Positions 9,641 to 21,834 of a DNA stretch of 59,352 bases are shown here, piece after piece. The position numbers and the translations under genes were made by a program. The DNA lies in NCBI RefSeq assembly GCF_000315625.1, contig NW_005434632.1, positions 529,770 to 589,121 on the forward strand, read 5' to 3'. The notes below the pieces were generated by a model that saw only the letters and a program-made list of their open reading frames with translations, was not told the origin of the DNA and did no database searches. Position 1 is the stretch's first letter. Each line of letters begins with the position of its first letter. The stretch comes from Guillardia theta CCMP2712. Taxonomy: Eukaryota; Cryptophyceae; Pyrenomonadales; Geminigeraceae.

Positions 9641-12128
9641 TCATCTCTGATCCATCTGGGCGATCTTGGCCCTGACCTGAAGTGGAATTAGGGACCCAAG
9701 GGAGGAGGAGGAGGAGGAGGAGGAGGAGGAGGAGGAGGAGGAGGAGGAGGAGGAGGAGGTGTGAAGAAGAGCAGGAGCAGGTAAAGGAGCGGAGAGAGGA
9801 GGAGAAGAGTGGGGGAAGGAGGAGAGGAATGCGGAGTGGCGATGAGGAACAGGAGCTTACCTCCTCCAACTCGACGTCAAGCTTCTTGATCGCCAAGTCG
9901 ATCTCTGCCAGTCTGCGAACAGAAAGGATCATGAGGGAGGGACATTAGAGCAGGATAGCAGCTGGGGGAGGCAAAGGCAGCAGCTGGGGGAGGCGGGTGG
10001 GAGAGACTTTGAATGGGGAAAGAGAAGAAACAGCAGGGGACACCTTCTGTTCCTTTCTGCTTCGGCAAGCAGCGAGTCAACCGATTTACCTGGAAAGGAA
10101 AGGAGAGTCAGGCTGACACGCAGAGAGTACAGGAAGAGGCTGACGGGGACAAGAATGAGGAGGAGGAGGAGGAGGAGGGAGGGAGGGAGAAACGTATTCT
10201 CCTACTTGAGCTCATTGCCATCTGCTTGCGGTGAGCCTTGAGCAACGTTGACATGAATCGTTCAGTCTCAGACCTGTCGAGCATGGGGGTCAGCCCGCTA
10301 CCCGCTCCTCTCTCCTTTCTCTTCTCACTTGTCCCACATGGACCCTTTCGTCTCGGTCGTACTCCCTTCCCTGCCCAGCTCTCGGATCTTCAGACGGATC
10401 TCGTCCTCCTCCTTCTGCCATCTCGCCGTCACGGCCTACTCCACCCCTCCACAGCATCGTCGTCTCCACGCTCCTCACCTGCAGCTGCAGAAGCCTCTGC
10501 TCCTTTTCTGCGATGCGCCCGTCCATATCCTTGATGGACGCCTCCCTCACTTCGTTGGAGTCTGCGCGCTCGTAGAGGCTCGCGCGCTCTCTTGCCCTCT
10601 GCGCAGGAGGCTCAGCACCGTCATCAAGAGCATCTAAGGGGAAGACCTTCTCCGAAGGCAGCTCCTCGAACTCCATCAAGGCGTTCTCGAGGACGCTGAT
10701 GCACGTTCCTGCCAGGGCTCTTCAGCTCAGTGCCGCTCCCCTCCGCCTTCCCCACCGAGGGATTCTCCTCGCGCCATGGCATCGCACAGCGAGTCGTACG
10801 CAGCTCGGTGCTCGCGGAGGAGGAGGATGGCTTCAGTGACCGCCCAGCGCGCTTGGTTGAGGACTTGTTGAGGTTGCCATGGGGGCAGCAATCCTGCGCC
10901 AGTAGGATCAAGAGGAAATCATCAAGAGGGAGGAGAGCAGAGAGTGTAGCGAGGGGACGATGGGAAGGAGAGGATCGAAAAGAAGGGGAGGTGGATGGCG
11001 AGCTGAGTAGTGAGAATGAGGGGTCGTCCTACCAACAAGAAAGCTCACTAGAGCCGATTCATCGCTCGCCCCTCCCTCTGCCTGCTCGTAATTCATCGCC
11101 TCCGCAGCTATCCCCCCCATGAGCACGATCGTGTATCTGTCGATGGCCGTTCGCGTCACTCTGTTGGCATTCAGCTGAGTGGACAGGTCGTTGTCGAAGA
11201 AGACAGTCCCGGCTTGACCTCTGATCCCAGCTCGGGTTGCATCCCACGCTGAAAGAAAGAAGCCTTGGATCGGGCACCCGAGGAGGTAGGCCAGCAGGAA
11301 GTGTCCGGCCTCGTGCTTGATGACCTTCTCCTTGTACTTGGGGAAGAGGAAGCGGTAGGCGGATTCAAACGCTGCCCCGCTGGTAAGGAGCCGGTCGACA
11401 ACGAAGAGGAAGGCAGTGAAGGGGATCACGGTCCTTAGAGGGTCGAGCCCGGCGTTGAGAGCCAGAAAGTACTCTACAGTGCACAGACCGAGCCCAGCAG
11501 CAAGCCAGCCGTACTGCGCGTTCTTGGGTGTCAGTGCTGACATGGGAAGAGCTATAGTCTCCTGAAGGGCCTCAACGTCAATCTCTTTAGAAGCGTAAGG
11601 GAGATACTGCGGGGAGGCTTGGATGCACCCGAAACCTCTCAGCAGCCCTCTGTTCTTCAGCCCAGTGTATGCAACAGAAGTCAGCACTTGCTGCTCGTTC
11701 TCTGTCTCCGCAGACAGGTCGAGAGGGATCAGGTCGAGGAGCTTGATCGCCTGCTCCATGCTGATCTCGACAGCCATATTGTCTTTGAGGAGAGCGACGG
11801 CATCCTTCGCATTGCCAGCTTGAATCTTCTCTTCTAGCTCCTTCTGCTTTGATTCCCTCTCCTTCTCTGCTCTCAGCTCTTGCTCAGCGTCCAATCCCTG
11901 GGATCGAACCCTGGTTCTCCAGCAGGGAGCTGTGCGCCAGCACTGTCGTCCCTGCTGATGGGGCAGGAGCGGGAGGACTCGTTGGGATCGCAGGAAGGCA
12001 GAGGAGGGAAGAGGCTGGAGGAAGCAGTCGACCTGAAAGGAGGCGGCAAGGACCAACATGGCCAGGAGATGGCAACCTCGCGGATGCATGCTCGTTGACC
12101 TCTGGGATTCCCCGCTGACAAGGATCAA
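9641..12128 (-). CDS. FtsH-type (M41-like) membrane metallopeptidase homologue, probably plastid-targeted, with coiled-coil tail
   Basis: M41 peptidases are membrane zinc proteases. The plant relatives that lack the AAA module are plastid proteins. The first Met is at 12128, but the Met at 12089 gives a clean signal peptide (HLLAMLVLAASFQVDC) followed by a Phe-initial transit-like stretch (FLQPLPSSAFLRSQR). A charged helix lies at about residues 80-125, then two membrane segments (about 205-225 and 230-247). HEAGH at 272-276 supplies the zinc ligands and catalytic Glu. No AAA ATPase domain is present. Next come GGIAAEAM and SDESAL. After an intron there is QQVLNQARWAVTEAILLLRE, as in M41 C-terminal helices. 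Further exons add a charged coiled coil, and the last exon ends VRAKIAQMDQR at 9641. Joins beyond the 10911 exon were made by phase and helix continuity. Confidence 0.8.
9702..9759. repeat. (GGA)n trinucleotide repeat
   Basis: Nearly pure run of about 19 units in the last intron of the M41-like gene (pyrimidine-rich on its sense strand). Confidence 0.9.
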
Positions 12129-14036
12129 GTCACGTACAATGCAACAAGATTCGACACGGATGTCACATGCAGTGCAGGAGCAACGGGAACCCGTTCCTAT
12201 TTCTCACCCTCCACTCTTATTCGAATCAATACCAGCATTCCAATCCAACTAAAGACACACATCACCGGTCTTTGCAGCCGGTAGTCAACACTTTCACAGT
12301 GCAATCTTGAAAATCATTGGGACTTTGTTACATCATGTGCACCATCATTCTCTACCTTATCATTGTCTTGGTATCTTTCTTTCATCACTTCCTTCCACAT
12401 ATTGAGTACATGCTTAAAAATTCTCAACCCCTACTCTAATCCTTGCAGACAGCAAATCTGACAAAATTTGTTTCAGATTGCCATTGAGAGCAAGATGTTC
12501 TACTCGTGCAAAACCTTGTTTGCGCATCCTGCTGATACATCTTCACACCATTCTTTCGTTTCCTCCTACTCACACACTTCTTCCCCTTCTTCGTTCCATA
12601 TTGACATACTACCATCTCCCACCATTTCCTTATGCCTTGCCGTCCCACCCCCGGCTTCCCCGTAGAAGCCTAATGGTACCCCTCCTTTCACATTGACTAC
12701 CCCCTATTTTCCTACCAAGGCACCCAACCTACCCCCACAAAGATGACTATATTTCGTGAACATCTGCCCCATCTCCTCTATTACCCCCTCGGGAACAGGG
12801 GATTTCCTGGAAGAGAGGGTAGGGGTGCTTCCTCACACCTGTACGGGTAGTGTAAAGGGACTTTCGGGTGGTAGTTTATAATACCCCTACTTTTCTGCCA
12901 AACAGCGGGGTACTGAACAATGGGGTATCCAGAGCGTTCTTCACTGGGGTAGTGCAGGGGAAATATGGGGGTAGTAGAGACATGGGATGATTCCCTAGCA
13001 CATCCAACATCACCCCTCCTCGGCACAAACCTACCCCATGTGATTCCATTGAAATATGGGAAATTGAAGGGGTATGTAAAAATGGGATGGGGGTGTACAA
13101 TAACACCGGTAGGTACAAACCAACTTTAGGTTGGGATAGTAGACAAGGGTGGGGTTCTCAAGGTATGGAAGGGGGGTAGGGGACCTACCGGGCAGGCGGT
13201 TTCGAAATTTGAATTTCTCGAGTACCCCACCCAGTTAGGGATTACAAAACTTTTGCAACCACCTCTTTTCGGTGGGTACTAATGTGCAATGACCGGTCAC
13301 TGTTCTCATTACCCACCATGATATTAATCTTTGAGCTCCCTGTACCCCCATACCAGTATAATTGGTATAAAAGATTGATTATTTATCTTAAACTTTCAAA
13401 TTTTAGAATCAAATTTATTCTTTTTCTTCAATACGTGTTCTTGATTGTTGCCCTAACCCCATTGATTTCTTATGCACCGGTACAAAACCTGAACATACCC
13501 ACCCTAAATCCACCCCATTTGAAATTGCTACTACCCACCCTACCCGCTTCTAGCACACCTGGGTGGAAAAGCAATGGCGGAAGGGGAGCGACCAGGGGGA
13601 GAAGAGGAACACAGAGGAGAGATGCTACGGTGAATCATGAAGGAATGAGAACAGAAGGAGATGTCAGAAATGGACGGGAAGAGAAGAACAGATTGTAGAG
13701 ATGAGCATGAGTAAGGATCGGTTTTCGAGAAGAGAAGTATATATGTGGAGAGGAAGCAAGTAGGAAGAGATGGAGCTGACCATCATTGCTTATGAATGTC
13801 CAAAACTCAGAAAGAATTGATGGCTAGAGTGAGGTATTGCATACAATTAGAATGCTAGATTGCAGATCAAGAACCTGTTGACCATGTCACGATGAAAATT
13901 ACGATTTTTTGGTCCGGAAAGATAAAAATACTGTTTTGTTGTTTGTCAGGCGCGATTGTTGCAGACAAGGCTGACTCTTGTTGCACAGATAAAATTTTGG
14001 CTATCGGGCTGCAAAGCCTGAAGGACTTGAAGAGGA
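12129..14036. other. Intergenic block rich in TACCCC/GGGGTA words
   Basis: No gene is recognised. From about 12610 to 13560 the sequence is AT-rich but dotted with well over a dozen TACCCC, TACCCA or GGGGTA words in both orientations. The spacing is irregular, so it is not a simple tandem repeat. 13560-14036 is plain and presumably holds the SMC2 promoter and 5' leader. Confidence 0.55.
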
Positions 14037-17000
14037 ATGCACATTCAAGAAATCATTATCGATGGTTTCAAATCATACGCCAAGCGAACCGTTATTCAGG
14101 GCTTCGACCCCATGTTCAACGCCATTACTGGTTTGAATGGAAGTGGAAAGTCAAACATTCTTGATTCTATCTGCTTTGTTCTTGGCATCTCGAGGCTGGA
14201 GCAGGTGCGAGCAGGATCACTACAGGAGTTGGTGTACAAGCAGGGGCAGGCCGGAGTAACCAAGGCGACAGTAACGATCGTGTTCGACAACAAAGACAAG
14301 AAGGGATCTCCTGTTGGATATGAATCCTACGATGAGATTGCTGTCTGTAGACAGGTGGCCATCGGCGGTCGCAACAAGTACCTTATCAACGGTCATGTTG
14401 CCCAACAAAACAAAGTACAAAACTTGTTTCACTCTGTCCAATTGAATATCAACAACCCACATTTCCTGATCATGCAGGGAAGGATCACTAAGGTGATCAA
14501 CATGTCTCCACAAGAGATTCTCGGGTTGATTGCGGAGGCTGCTGGAACCAAGATGTATGAGAGCAAGAAGGAGGCGGCCTTGAAAACCATCGAAAAGAAA
14601 GAGACTAAACTCGAAGAAATTCAAAGGATTTTGAAGGAAGACATCACCCCAACCTTGGAGAAGTTGCGGACAGAACGTGCTGCATATATCCAATGGACTT
14701 CTGGCAATACAGAGCGCGAGAGGTTGGAACGATTTTGTACAGCATGGGAATTCACTCAGGCAGAGAACCTGACGAGAAAAGCTGCTGATGAGATGTTGCA
14801 AATGGAAGCAGACAAGAAGGACATGGAGAAGAAGTGCAAGGACTTGTCTGCAGAGATTGCTGAAAAGGAAGAAATCGTCAAGTCTCTGCAGCGAGCCAAG
14901 GCAAATGAGATGGGAGGAGAAATGAAGGAGCTGGAGGCCAAGTCGAATGAGCTGAGCAAAGCGCTAGTCAAGGCAACCACTACCTGGCAGCACAGCAAGG
15001 AAAACCTTGACAGCGAGAAGAAAGCCGTGGACAAGACTCGCAAACAGCACAAAGATCTTCAGAAAGTGCTGGATTCGAACAAAGCCAAAGTCTCCAAGGC
15101 CGAAAAGAGTGTGCAGGATATCACCGAGCAAGTCGCTGGCTGCCAAGGCAAGTTGACAGACCTACAAAGGCAGAAGCAGGGCCTGCAAGCTGGATGCGAT
15201 GCAGACAGCAAGGAGGGCGAGAAGTCTCTTGCTGACCAGCTGAAGGATGCCAAGACCCACGTAAACCTAACCCTTGTGATTCGCTTCAGGTCTTGACCGT
15301 GCTCCCACAGGTCTCCACTGCAGAGTCCGAGCTTGTGCAGCTCAGAAACAGGATGCAACATCTCAAGTCGGAGTTGTCGCAGCGTCAGAAGGGAGCGAAG
15401 AACGCAGGAAAGGAATACGAGCAGCTACAGGTCCCTCCATAATTCCATCTGGTTGTGCGTTGATCCTGTCGACTAGGGCGAGCTCAGCAAGGCAAGCAAC
15501 ACTGTTGCCAAGGCCAAGGCGGAGCTCGACAAGCTGTCTTTCGACGCTAAGGCGCAGGTCCATGACAGCACCTGCTAGAAAGCAAGGGAGGTTCTGATTG
15601 TTTCTCACAGGACGAGCTCAAGGCTCAGATCTCCTTAGAGGAAGCAGCTGTAAGAAAGCTTCAGGAGGAAGTTGATGCTCTCTCCGCCCAGGTGAATTTG
15701 AGGACTTGAAGGCTTGTTGGTTTCTTACTTTGGCCGCAGATAAGCAACTTTGATGTTCAGTACACCTCTCCTTCCTCCTCCTTTGATCGATCAAAAGTCA
15801 AGGGCATTGTAGCATCCCTGGTCAAACTCAAGGACAAGTCGACCGCGACTGCCATCGAGGTTGCCGCAGGCGCCAAGTTGTATCAGTTGGTTGTTAAGGA
15901 TGAAGAGACTGGCAAGCAGGTGAAGATGGATGTGCATGCAGCATGGAGGGCTGATACCTTGGTCCCTTGCAGATCTTAAAGAATGGGCAGCTCAAGAAGA
16001 GGGTCACTATTATCCCCCTCAACAAGATTCAGGCCTCTACTGTTCCAGACAGCATTCTCAAGACGGCTTCGAAGAGTTTGGGACCCGAGAGAGCCAGGTT
16101 GGCCCTGGAATTCGTGGGCTACGACGACGAGGTAACAGACTATTAGAGGATAATTCCTGTGTGAGGGGCTGCGTCAGGTGGAGGCTGCGATGAAGTACGT
16201 ACTCGGGAAGACGATGGTCTGCAAGGACGTCGAGGCTGCCAAGTCGTGCGCTTTCAACGAAGGCATCAGGGTGAAGGTGCTTGCGAGTTGTTGACCAGCC
16301 GCTCGCCTCACGGCCTTGCAGTCCGTGACCCTGGAGGGTGACCTCTTCGACCCTGCCGGGACCCTCACTGGAGGGACGCGCGCACCTACCTCCTCCTCGA
16401 TCTTGACCAGATTCGGTCAGCCTACGAGGAGCCCTTGGGTTGCGTTGACGTTGGGTGCAGGTGATCTGCTCGACAAGAAGGAGGAGCTGGAGCAGAGGGA
16501 GAAGAAGCTCAAGGCCCTCAAGGCACAAGTAAAGGCCCCGTGTGAGGCGATGTTTCCCTTGCTTACGGCAAAGTCCAGGCGCAGGAGGCCAGGAAGCAGG
16601 AGGAGCAGCACCAGAACCTCTCGCAGAAGCTCTCTCTTGCCGAGCACGAGTCATCCCTCATCAAGTCTCGTCTCGAGGCCAACCCCTACTTCAAGGTCCT
16701 CCGATGTGAGCATGGCAAGTCAACCCCTTGACCATTCTCATCAGGCTGCTGAAGAGCTGCGATCTATGGAGGAGGAGGTCAACGCCGGGTAAGCTGAGCT
16801 GAAGTAGAGCATGCGATACTGACGTGGTCGTCAGCGACCAGAAGATTGCAGAGAAGACGAAGGAGAAGGAAGAGGCATCAGCCCTTGTGAAGCGCCTGGA
16901 GAAACAGATCCAGGAGTACTCCAAGTCGTGGGACAAGCTGCTGGCAGCCAAGGAGAAGGAGATTGCCGAGACCAAGGAGCTCCTCACACAGCTCAACGCC

Positions 17001-18538
17001 AAGTGATGCTCACTGCTCCCCTCCCCTCCCCTCACTCCTTGCTGGCAGGTTGAAGGCGACGCGTGAAGAGAACGAGAGCATCTTGCTGGATTCTCAAGCG
17101 AGTGCCGAAGAATTGAAGACCATCGAAGAGCAGATAGCTGCTGGAGAGGAGGTGGAGGCTCTGCTTGCGACTTCATGCTGCTCATGCAGTGCAGGTCGTG
17201 GCGAAGTGCGAGGAGGAAGTCGCCGCTCTTGAGCAGACAGTGACAGCCAAGCGAAGCGCGTTCGACGAGGCCGAGGCGGAGCTCAAGGAGAGGAGGGATG
17301 CGATCAAGCAGGCCGACAAAGACATCCAGGAAGCTAGCAAGGTCCTCGCCTGCCCCGTTGCGTCGAATTGAGCTAACTGGCTCATCTAGGAGTGCGAAAA
17401 GACCGAGAAGAAGCTGGAGGAGCAGAAGATCGCGATCAAGAAGCTCGAGCATCAGATTGCCCGGTGAGGGTTCAGGGCCTGCGAGTCGCTTCTACTGATT
17501 GTCCTGCAGGTTCGACAAGGACTCGCTGGAGGCCAAGAAAGCCGTTGAACACTTCCTGCGCGTGCACTCGTGGATCTCGACTGAGCGAGCTCAGTTCGGC
17601 AAGGCTGGTAGGCTTCCGCCTGCTCGGCACCTTTGGACCCTCTGACGTGGGGGCAGGAGGAGACTACGACTTCAAGGCTAACGACCCCAAGAAAGCCCAG
17701 GAGAGAATGAAGGAGCTGGTGGAACAGCATGAGAAGCTCGGCAAGAAGATCAACAAGAAAGTGATGGGCATGTTCGAGAAGGCGGAGCAGGAGTACCAGG
17801 AAGTGATGGAGAAAAAGAGGATCGTCGAGAACGACAAGAGGAAGATCGAGGTGCGTGCGCCCGTGGCCTGGTAGCCCTTGATGACGTGAGATGTCGCAGA
17901 TGGTGATGGAGGAGCTCGACGAGAAGAAGAATCAGGCGCTAAAGACCACCTGGACTAAGGTCAATCGCGACTTCAGGTTCGCTCCTCGCCTCTCCCCCCT
18001 CCTCCTCCTCCTCACTGATCGCCTCCCACAGCTCCATCTTCCAGACCCTACTCCCCAATGCCCGCGCCAAGCTTGAACCTCCCGAGGGCGGAAGCGTTCT
18101 TGACGGCCTCGTCCTGCGTGTTGGGTTCGGTGACTGCTGGAAGGAGTCTCTGAGGTCAGTCTCCTCATTCCCCTCCTCTTGCCCAGGACTGACGTGAGAC
18201 TAGCGAGCTGAGCGGAGGACAGAGGTCTCTCCTTGCCCTCTCTCTCATCCTCGCCCTCCTCCTCTTCAAGCCAGCTCCGATGTACATCCTCGACGAGATC
18301 GATGCCGCTCTTGACTTGAGCCACACGCAAAACATCGGACACATGCTCAAGACGCACTTCAAGAACTCTCAGGTTGGATCCTCTCCCGACCTCCCCTCCA
18401 AGCGCTCACTTTGCCTTACAGTTCATCATTGTCTCGCTCAAGGAGGGCATGTTCAACAACGCTAACGTGCTCTTCCGCACCAAGTTCGTCGATGGTGTTA
18501 GCACCGTCACAAGAACGACTCCAGGACAGAAGGCGTGA
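14037..18538 (+). CDS. SMC2: SMC2, core ATPase subunit of condensin
   Basis: SMC2 pairs with SMC4 to form condensin, which compacts mitotic chromosomes. The protein starts [20 protein letters not shown] and carries Walker [11 protein letters not shown] long first exon (14037 to about 15259) reaches well into the first coiled coil. About a dozen smaller exons follow with short GT-AG introns. Hinge exons lie at about 15740-16380 ([27 protein letters not shown]). The second coiled coil follows, then the C-terminal head: ABC signature LSGGQRS with Walker [13 protein letters not shown] (about 18205-18315), and [18 protein letters not shown]. The stop is at 18536-18538. Domain order and total length of about 1150-1200 residues fit the family. 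SMC2 rather than SMC4 or SMC1/3 is indicated by the N-terminus and the head motifs. Confidence 0.95.
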
Positions 18539-18657
18539 TATCTTGTACTCTCATCTTGACTAACTAAACTAATCCCAACCTTATCCTTCTTCCCCTCCAA
18601 GCGCCTTCATCCTCCCCTGCATCACCGTCTCTTCCTTGCTCGTAGCGCCTGTCGCCT

Positions 18658-19619
18658 TCACTGGCTGTCTCTAGCTGCTCTGATTCTCTTCAATATGAAG
18701 ATCCCTCCCCTGCCAACATGCGTCAGTCACGACCTCGTCATCGCATGTCTCACCGTCCTCCTCGTGAGATGCGAATGTCGCCATGGCAGAAGCCGGTCCG
18801 CAGCTCCCCCCTTGGTCTGGGAAGGGGAAGGACGAGCTGCGGGAGGAAGGGTACCTTAATGCTTGCTCGAGAGAAGGTTACCCCGAGCCTCCGCGGTTGC
18901 TCTCCTGCCAGCTCCCCAAAGACGCGGATAACGAGCTGAGGTGAGGAGGAAGGAGGGCGGAGCGAAGGGAAGGGGAAGGAGGAGGGGACCGCGCGTATCA
19001 CGACGAAGTTCTCAACAGTCTTCTGCTGCACGTCGATCGTCTGCTCGTTCCTGACGCGCAGCCACTTGTCCCTCCCTCCCGCGTCCTCCTGCCCTCCAGC
19101 CAGGAAGGGAGCGAGGCGGAAGAGGGTGCGGTACAAGTAGGACGTGGGGTCTACCCCTCCTATGCCTTCCCCTGCCGACTGTGTGGAGAAGATGAGGGAC
19201 CATCGACCTGCGATCTCTTCCTCCTCGACCATGTCGAGCATCTCCAGCTCTCCAGCTACTTTCAGCGTCTCTTCAATACTTCCAGCCGCAACTGATCGCA
19301 ATAGATGCTGCACTAGCAGCTCCAGGTCAGCTCTCTGCCCCTCGTCTGCTCCTCCTCGTGCTCCTGCGCACAGAGGCAGATGGATGGATCGACTGCGGGA
19401 GGAGGAAAGTACGAAGCGAGATGTGACAGGATGAGGGAATCGAGTCAAAGAACACGAGGGGAGAGGGTGAGAGGAGGGGAAATTAACGCGAGACGAGAGA
19501 AAAGCAGGAGCAAGAGAGGAGGAGGAGGAGGAAGGGGAGAGAGAGAGGAGGAGGAGGAGGAGGATGAGGAGACTTGCATTGACGCGATGGCGAATGCGAA
19601 CATGGAGACAGCTCGCCAA
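18658..19619 (-). CDS. PAP/fibrillin family protein, plastid lipid-associated
   Basis: Fibrillins are plastid proteins of thylakoids and plastoglobules that bind lipids and prenylquinones. The N-terminus has a long hydrophobic Leu-rich segment and a Ser-rich region with APAFLSSR, consistent with bipartite targeting. The mature part has IAGRWSLIFSTQ, then LFRLAPFLAG, RNEQTIDVQQKTVENFVVI and RRLGVTFSRASIKVPFLP, the usual order of lipocalin-like strands. An intron follows FVVIRA, and a second small intron (about 18711-18755) joins GDIRISRGGR to GGIFILKR. That gives the typical RISRGxxGxxFxL fibrillin ending and places the stop at 18658. The exact start is uncertain because the upstream sequence is purine-repeat rich. 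Confidence 0.85.
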
Positions 19620-20146
19620 GCCATAGCGATTTGTCTATCCAGTATACACGGCGTCGCCTGCTGATTTCTTTCCTTGTGGTCTGCCATCACCCATGGATCG
19701 CGCAAGGATCGCTCTTTTCATGGTCAACAGTCCTGCCATGTCTTGCTTGTCTTGCTTGTCTTGCTTGTCTTGCTTGTCTTGCTTGTCTTGCTTGTCTTGA
19801 TTGTCTTGATTGTGTTAGATATCTTACTTGTCTTACTTGTCTTGCTTGTCTTGCTTGTCTTGCTTGTCTTGCTTGTCTTGCTTGTCTTAGATATCTTACT
19901 TGTCTTACTTGTCTTACTTGTCGCAGATGTCTTACTTGCTCTGCTTGTCTTGTATTCTACATGATGATATCAGTGTTTTTGACATTTTGTTCTCATAGCT
20001 ATGAAGTGATGTCTCTCTCTCTCCCTCTCAGGAAAATGATGAATCCAGCACCATGACATGAAATTCCGAGCACAAAACCTCCTCAAATGGTCATGGCAAG
20101 ACCTGCCCATCTTGCTGACCGGTTTGTCGACCCGTCCTAGCGCCAT
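19620..20146. other. Intergenic, mostly a 9-bp minisatellite
   Basis: No gene is recognised. About half of the stretch is the tandem array at 19736-19955. Confidence 0.5.
19736..19955. repeat. 9-bp minisatellite TCTTGCTTG with TCTTACTTG variants
   Basis: About 24 units. A higher-order pattern is visible: a run of TCTTGCTTG, then GATATCTTACTTG, then the same order again. This suggests that a block of about 80-90 bp was itself duplicated. Confidence 0.9.
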
Positions 20147-21149
20147 GTGTCTCAGCATGTCGCAGGTTTGGCGGCTCTCTTGTCCTGGGCGTCAACACCG
20201 GAGGGTCCGAGGGAGATAAGGCAGGAGGAGATCTACGAGAGTTTGTTCCGGTACCTCTCGCGACTCGTGCGAGCATGCAGCTCACGACACACAGCCTGTC
20301 GCCGAGCGAGACATGCAGGGAGAGGATCAGAGGGCTAGAGGGAGAGCTGAGGAAGCAGCAGCATGCGGGTGAAGGAAAAGCTCCTCCTCCTCCTGTGCCC
20401 TGACAAGTTTCAGTGTTCGACGTCGGGAAAAACGTCAGGAGCTTCTGTCATGACGTGCTGCTGTCTTCTCCTCCCGGTCTGCTTCCTCCCCTTACGGCCC
20501 TCCTGACTTCCAGCTGTGCGAAGGAAGGATCTATGAACGTGTTGCGCGAGCCAACAGCTCTCCTCCTCCTCACTTCCCCTCTTCCTCCTCAGCCTCAAGA
20601 CCTGGTTGCGTCCTTCTCCTGCCATGTGCGATGATGCTGAGGAGCAGGAGCAGGAGCAAGGCTCGTCAGCATTGCCTTCATCCTCCTCATCGGGCCCAGG
20701 GACTCTGCGGCCTCGGTTGACCTGCCATGGACGTCGGGGGGAGCTGAAGGCAGTTGGCAGGTGGACAGGCTGGTCGAGTATGTGGTGGGAGGCGACGACG
20801 TGCTGGTCGTTCATGTGGACAGCAAGGCAGACGGTCGATGACGAACCTCCTCCTCGTCCTTGTGCTCACTACGACGTCAGGGAGTCTGAGGAGGAGGATG
20901 GAGGAGCTCGAGAAGGAGCGCGGCAACGTCTTCCTCCTCCCCCGCTCGTTGAGCGTTACTTGGGGAGGGTTTTCCATGGTCAAGGCCCAGCTGGAAATGA
21001 TGAAGTTTGTCGTGAGGGATGAGCGAGTGAGGAGGAGAGGTCGGTGGGACGTGCTGATCAACCTTAGTGGTCAGGTTGGTTCCTCTCGCTGCTCCTGCTG
21101 CGGCTTTTCCTCCTCCGCTCCTTCTCCTGCTCCTGCTCCTGCTCCTGCT

Positions 21150-21187
<38 letters not shown>

Positions 21188-21791
21188 TTCTGTAACCTTT
21201 GCCCTCACCTACTTGCCCTCGCATGTGGGTATCGCTCATTGATGGATCAGGATATTCCTCTGATGCCTAAGGACGTCCTGAAGAAGCATCTGTCGGGACA
21301 AGGCGCGATGAACTGGATGCAGGTATGAGAAATATCCTTCTTGCTCGCTAGCTCGCTCATCTGCCTCCCCTTTTCTCCCTTTCCCCTTCCCTTCCCTTCC
21401 CTTCCCTTCCCTTCCCTTCCCTTCCCTTCCCTTCCCTTCCCTTCCCTTCCCTTCCCCTTCAGTTGGAGCTACACAACTCCTCCTTCAGCATGGGGGGCTG
21501 GGCCGAGTGCGACAATCGCATGTGGAGGGTCGTCCAGAGTCGATCGCCTCCGCGAGGGATGATTCTGGCACAGGTGAACCTTCCTCTCCCTCGACCTTGC
21601 TCGTTCTTCCTCCTGTCCTCCTCTCCGTCCTCTTTCTGGTCCTTTCCCTTCCTCCTCCTCCTTCCTCTTTCCTTCTCTCCCATCCTCTTGCTATTCCTTC
21701 TCTCCTCCCTCTCCTCTTTCTCCCTCTTTCCTCCTATCTCCTTCCTTCTTTCCCCTCAATCCCAGCCTCCTCCTCCTCCTCCTCCTCCTCC

Positions 21792-21834
<43 letters not shown>

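Noticed and set aside
13282-13698. 138-residue plus-strand open frame
   Set aside because: It lies in the AT-rich TACCCC block and has no recognisable domain or coding bias.
19736-19955. CRISPR-like array
   Set aside because: Units are 9 bp with no unique spacers; a simple minisatellite in a eukaryotic genome.
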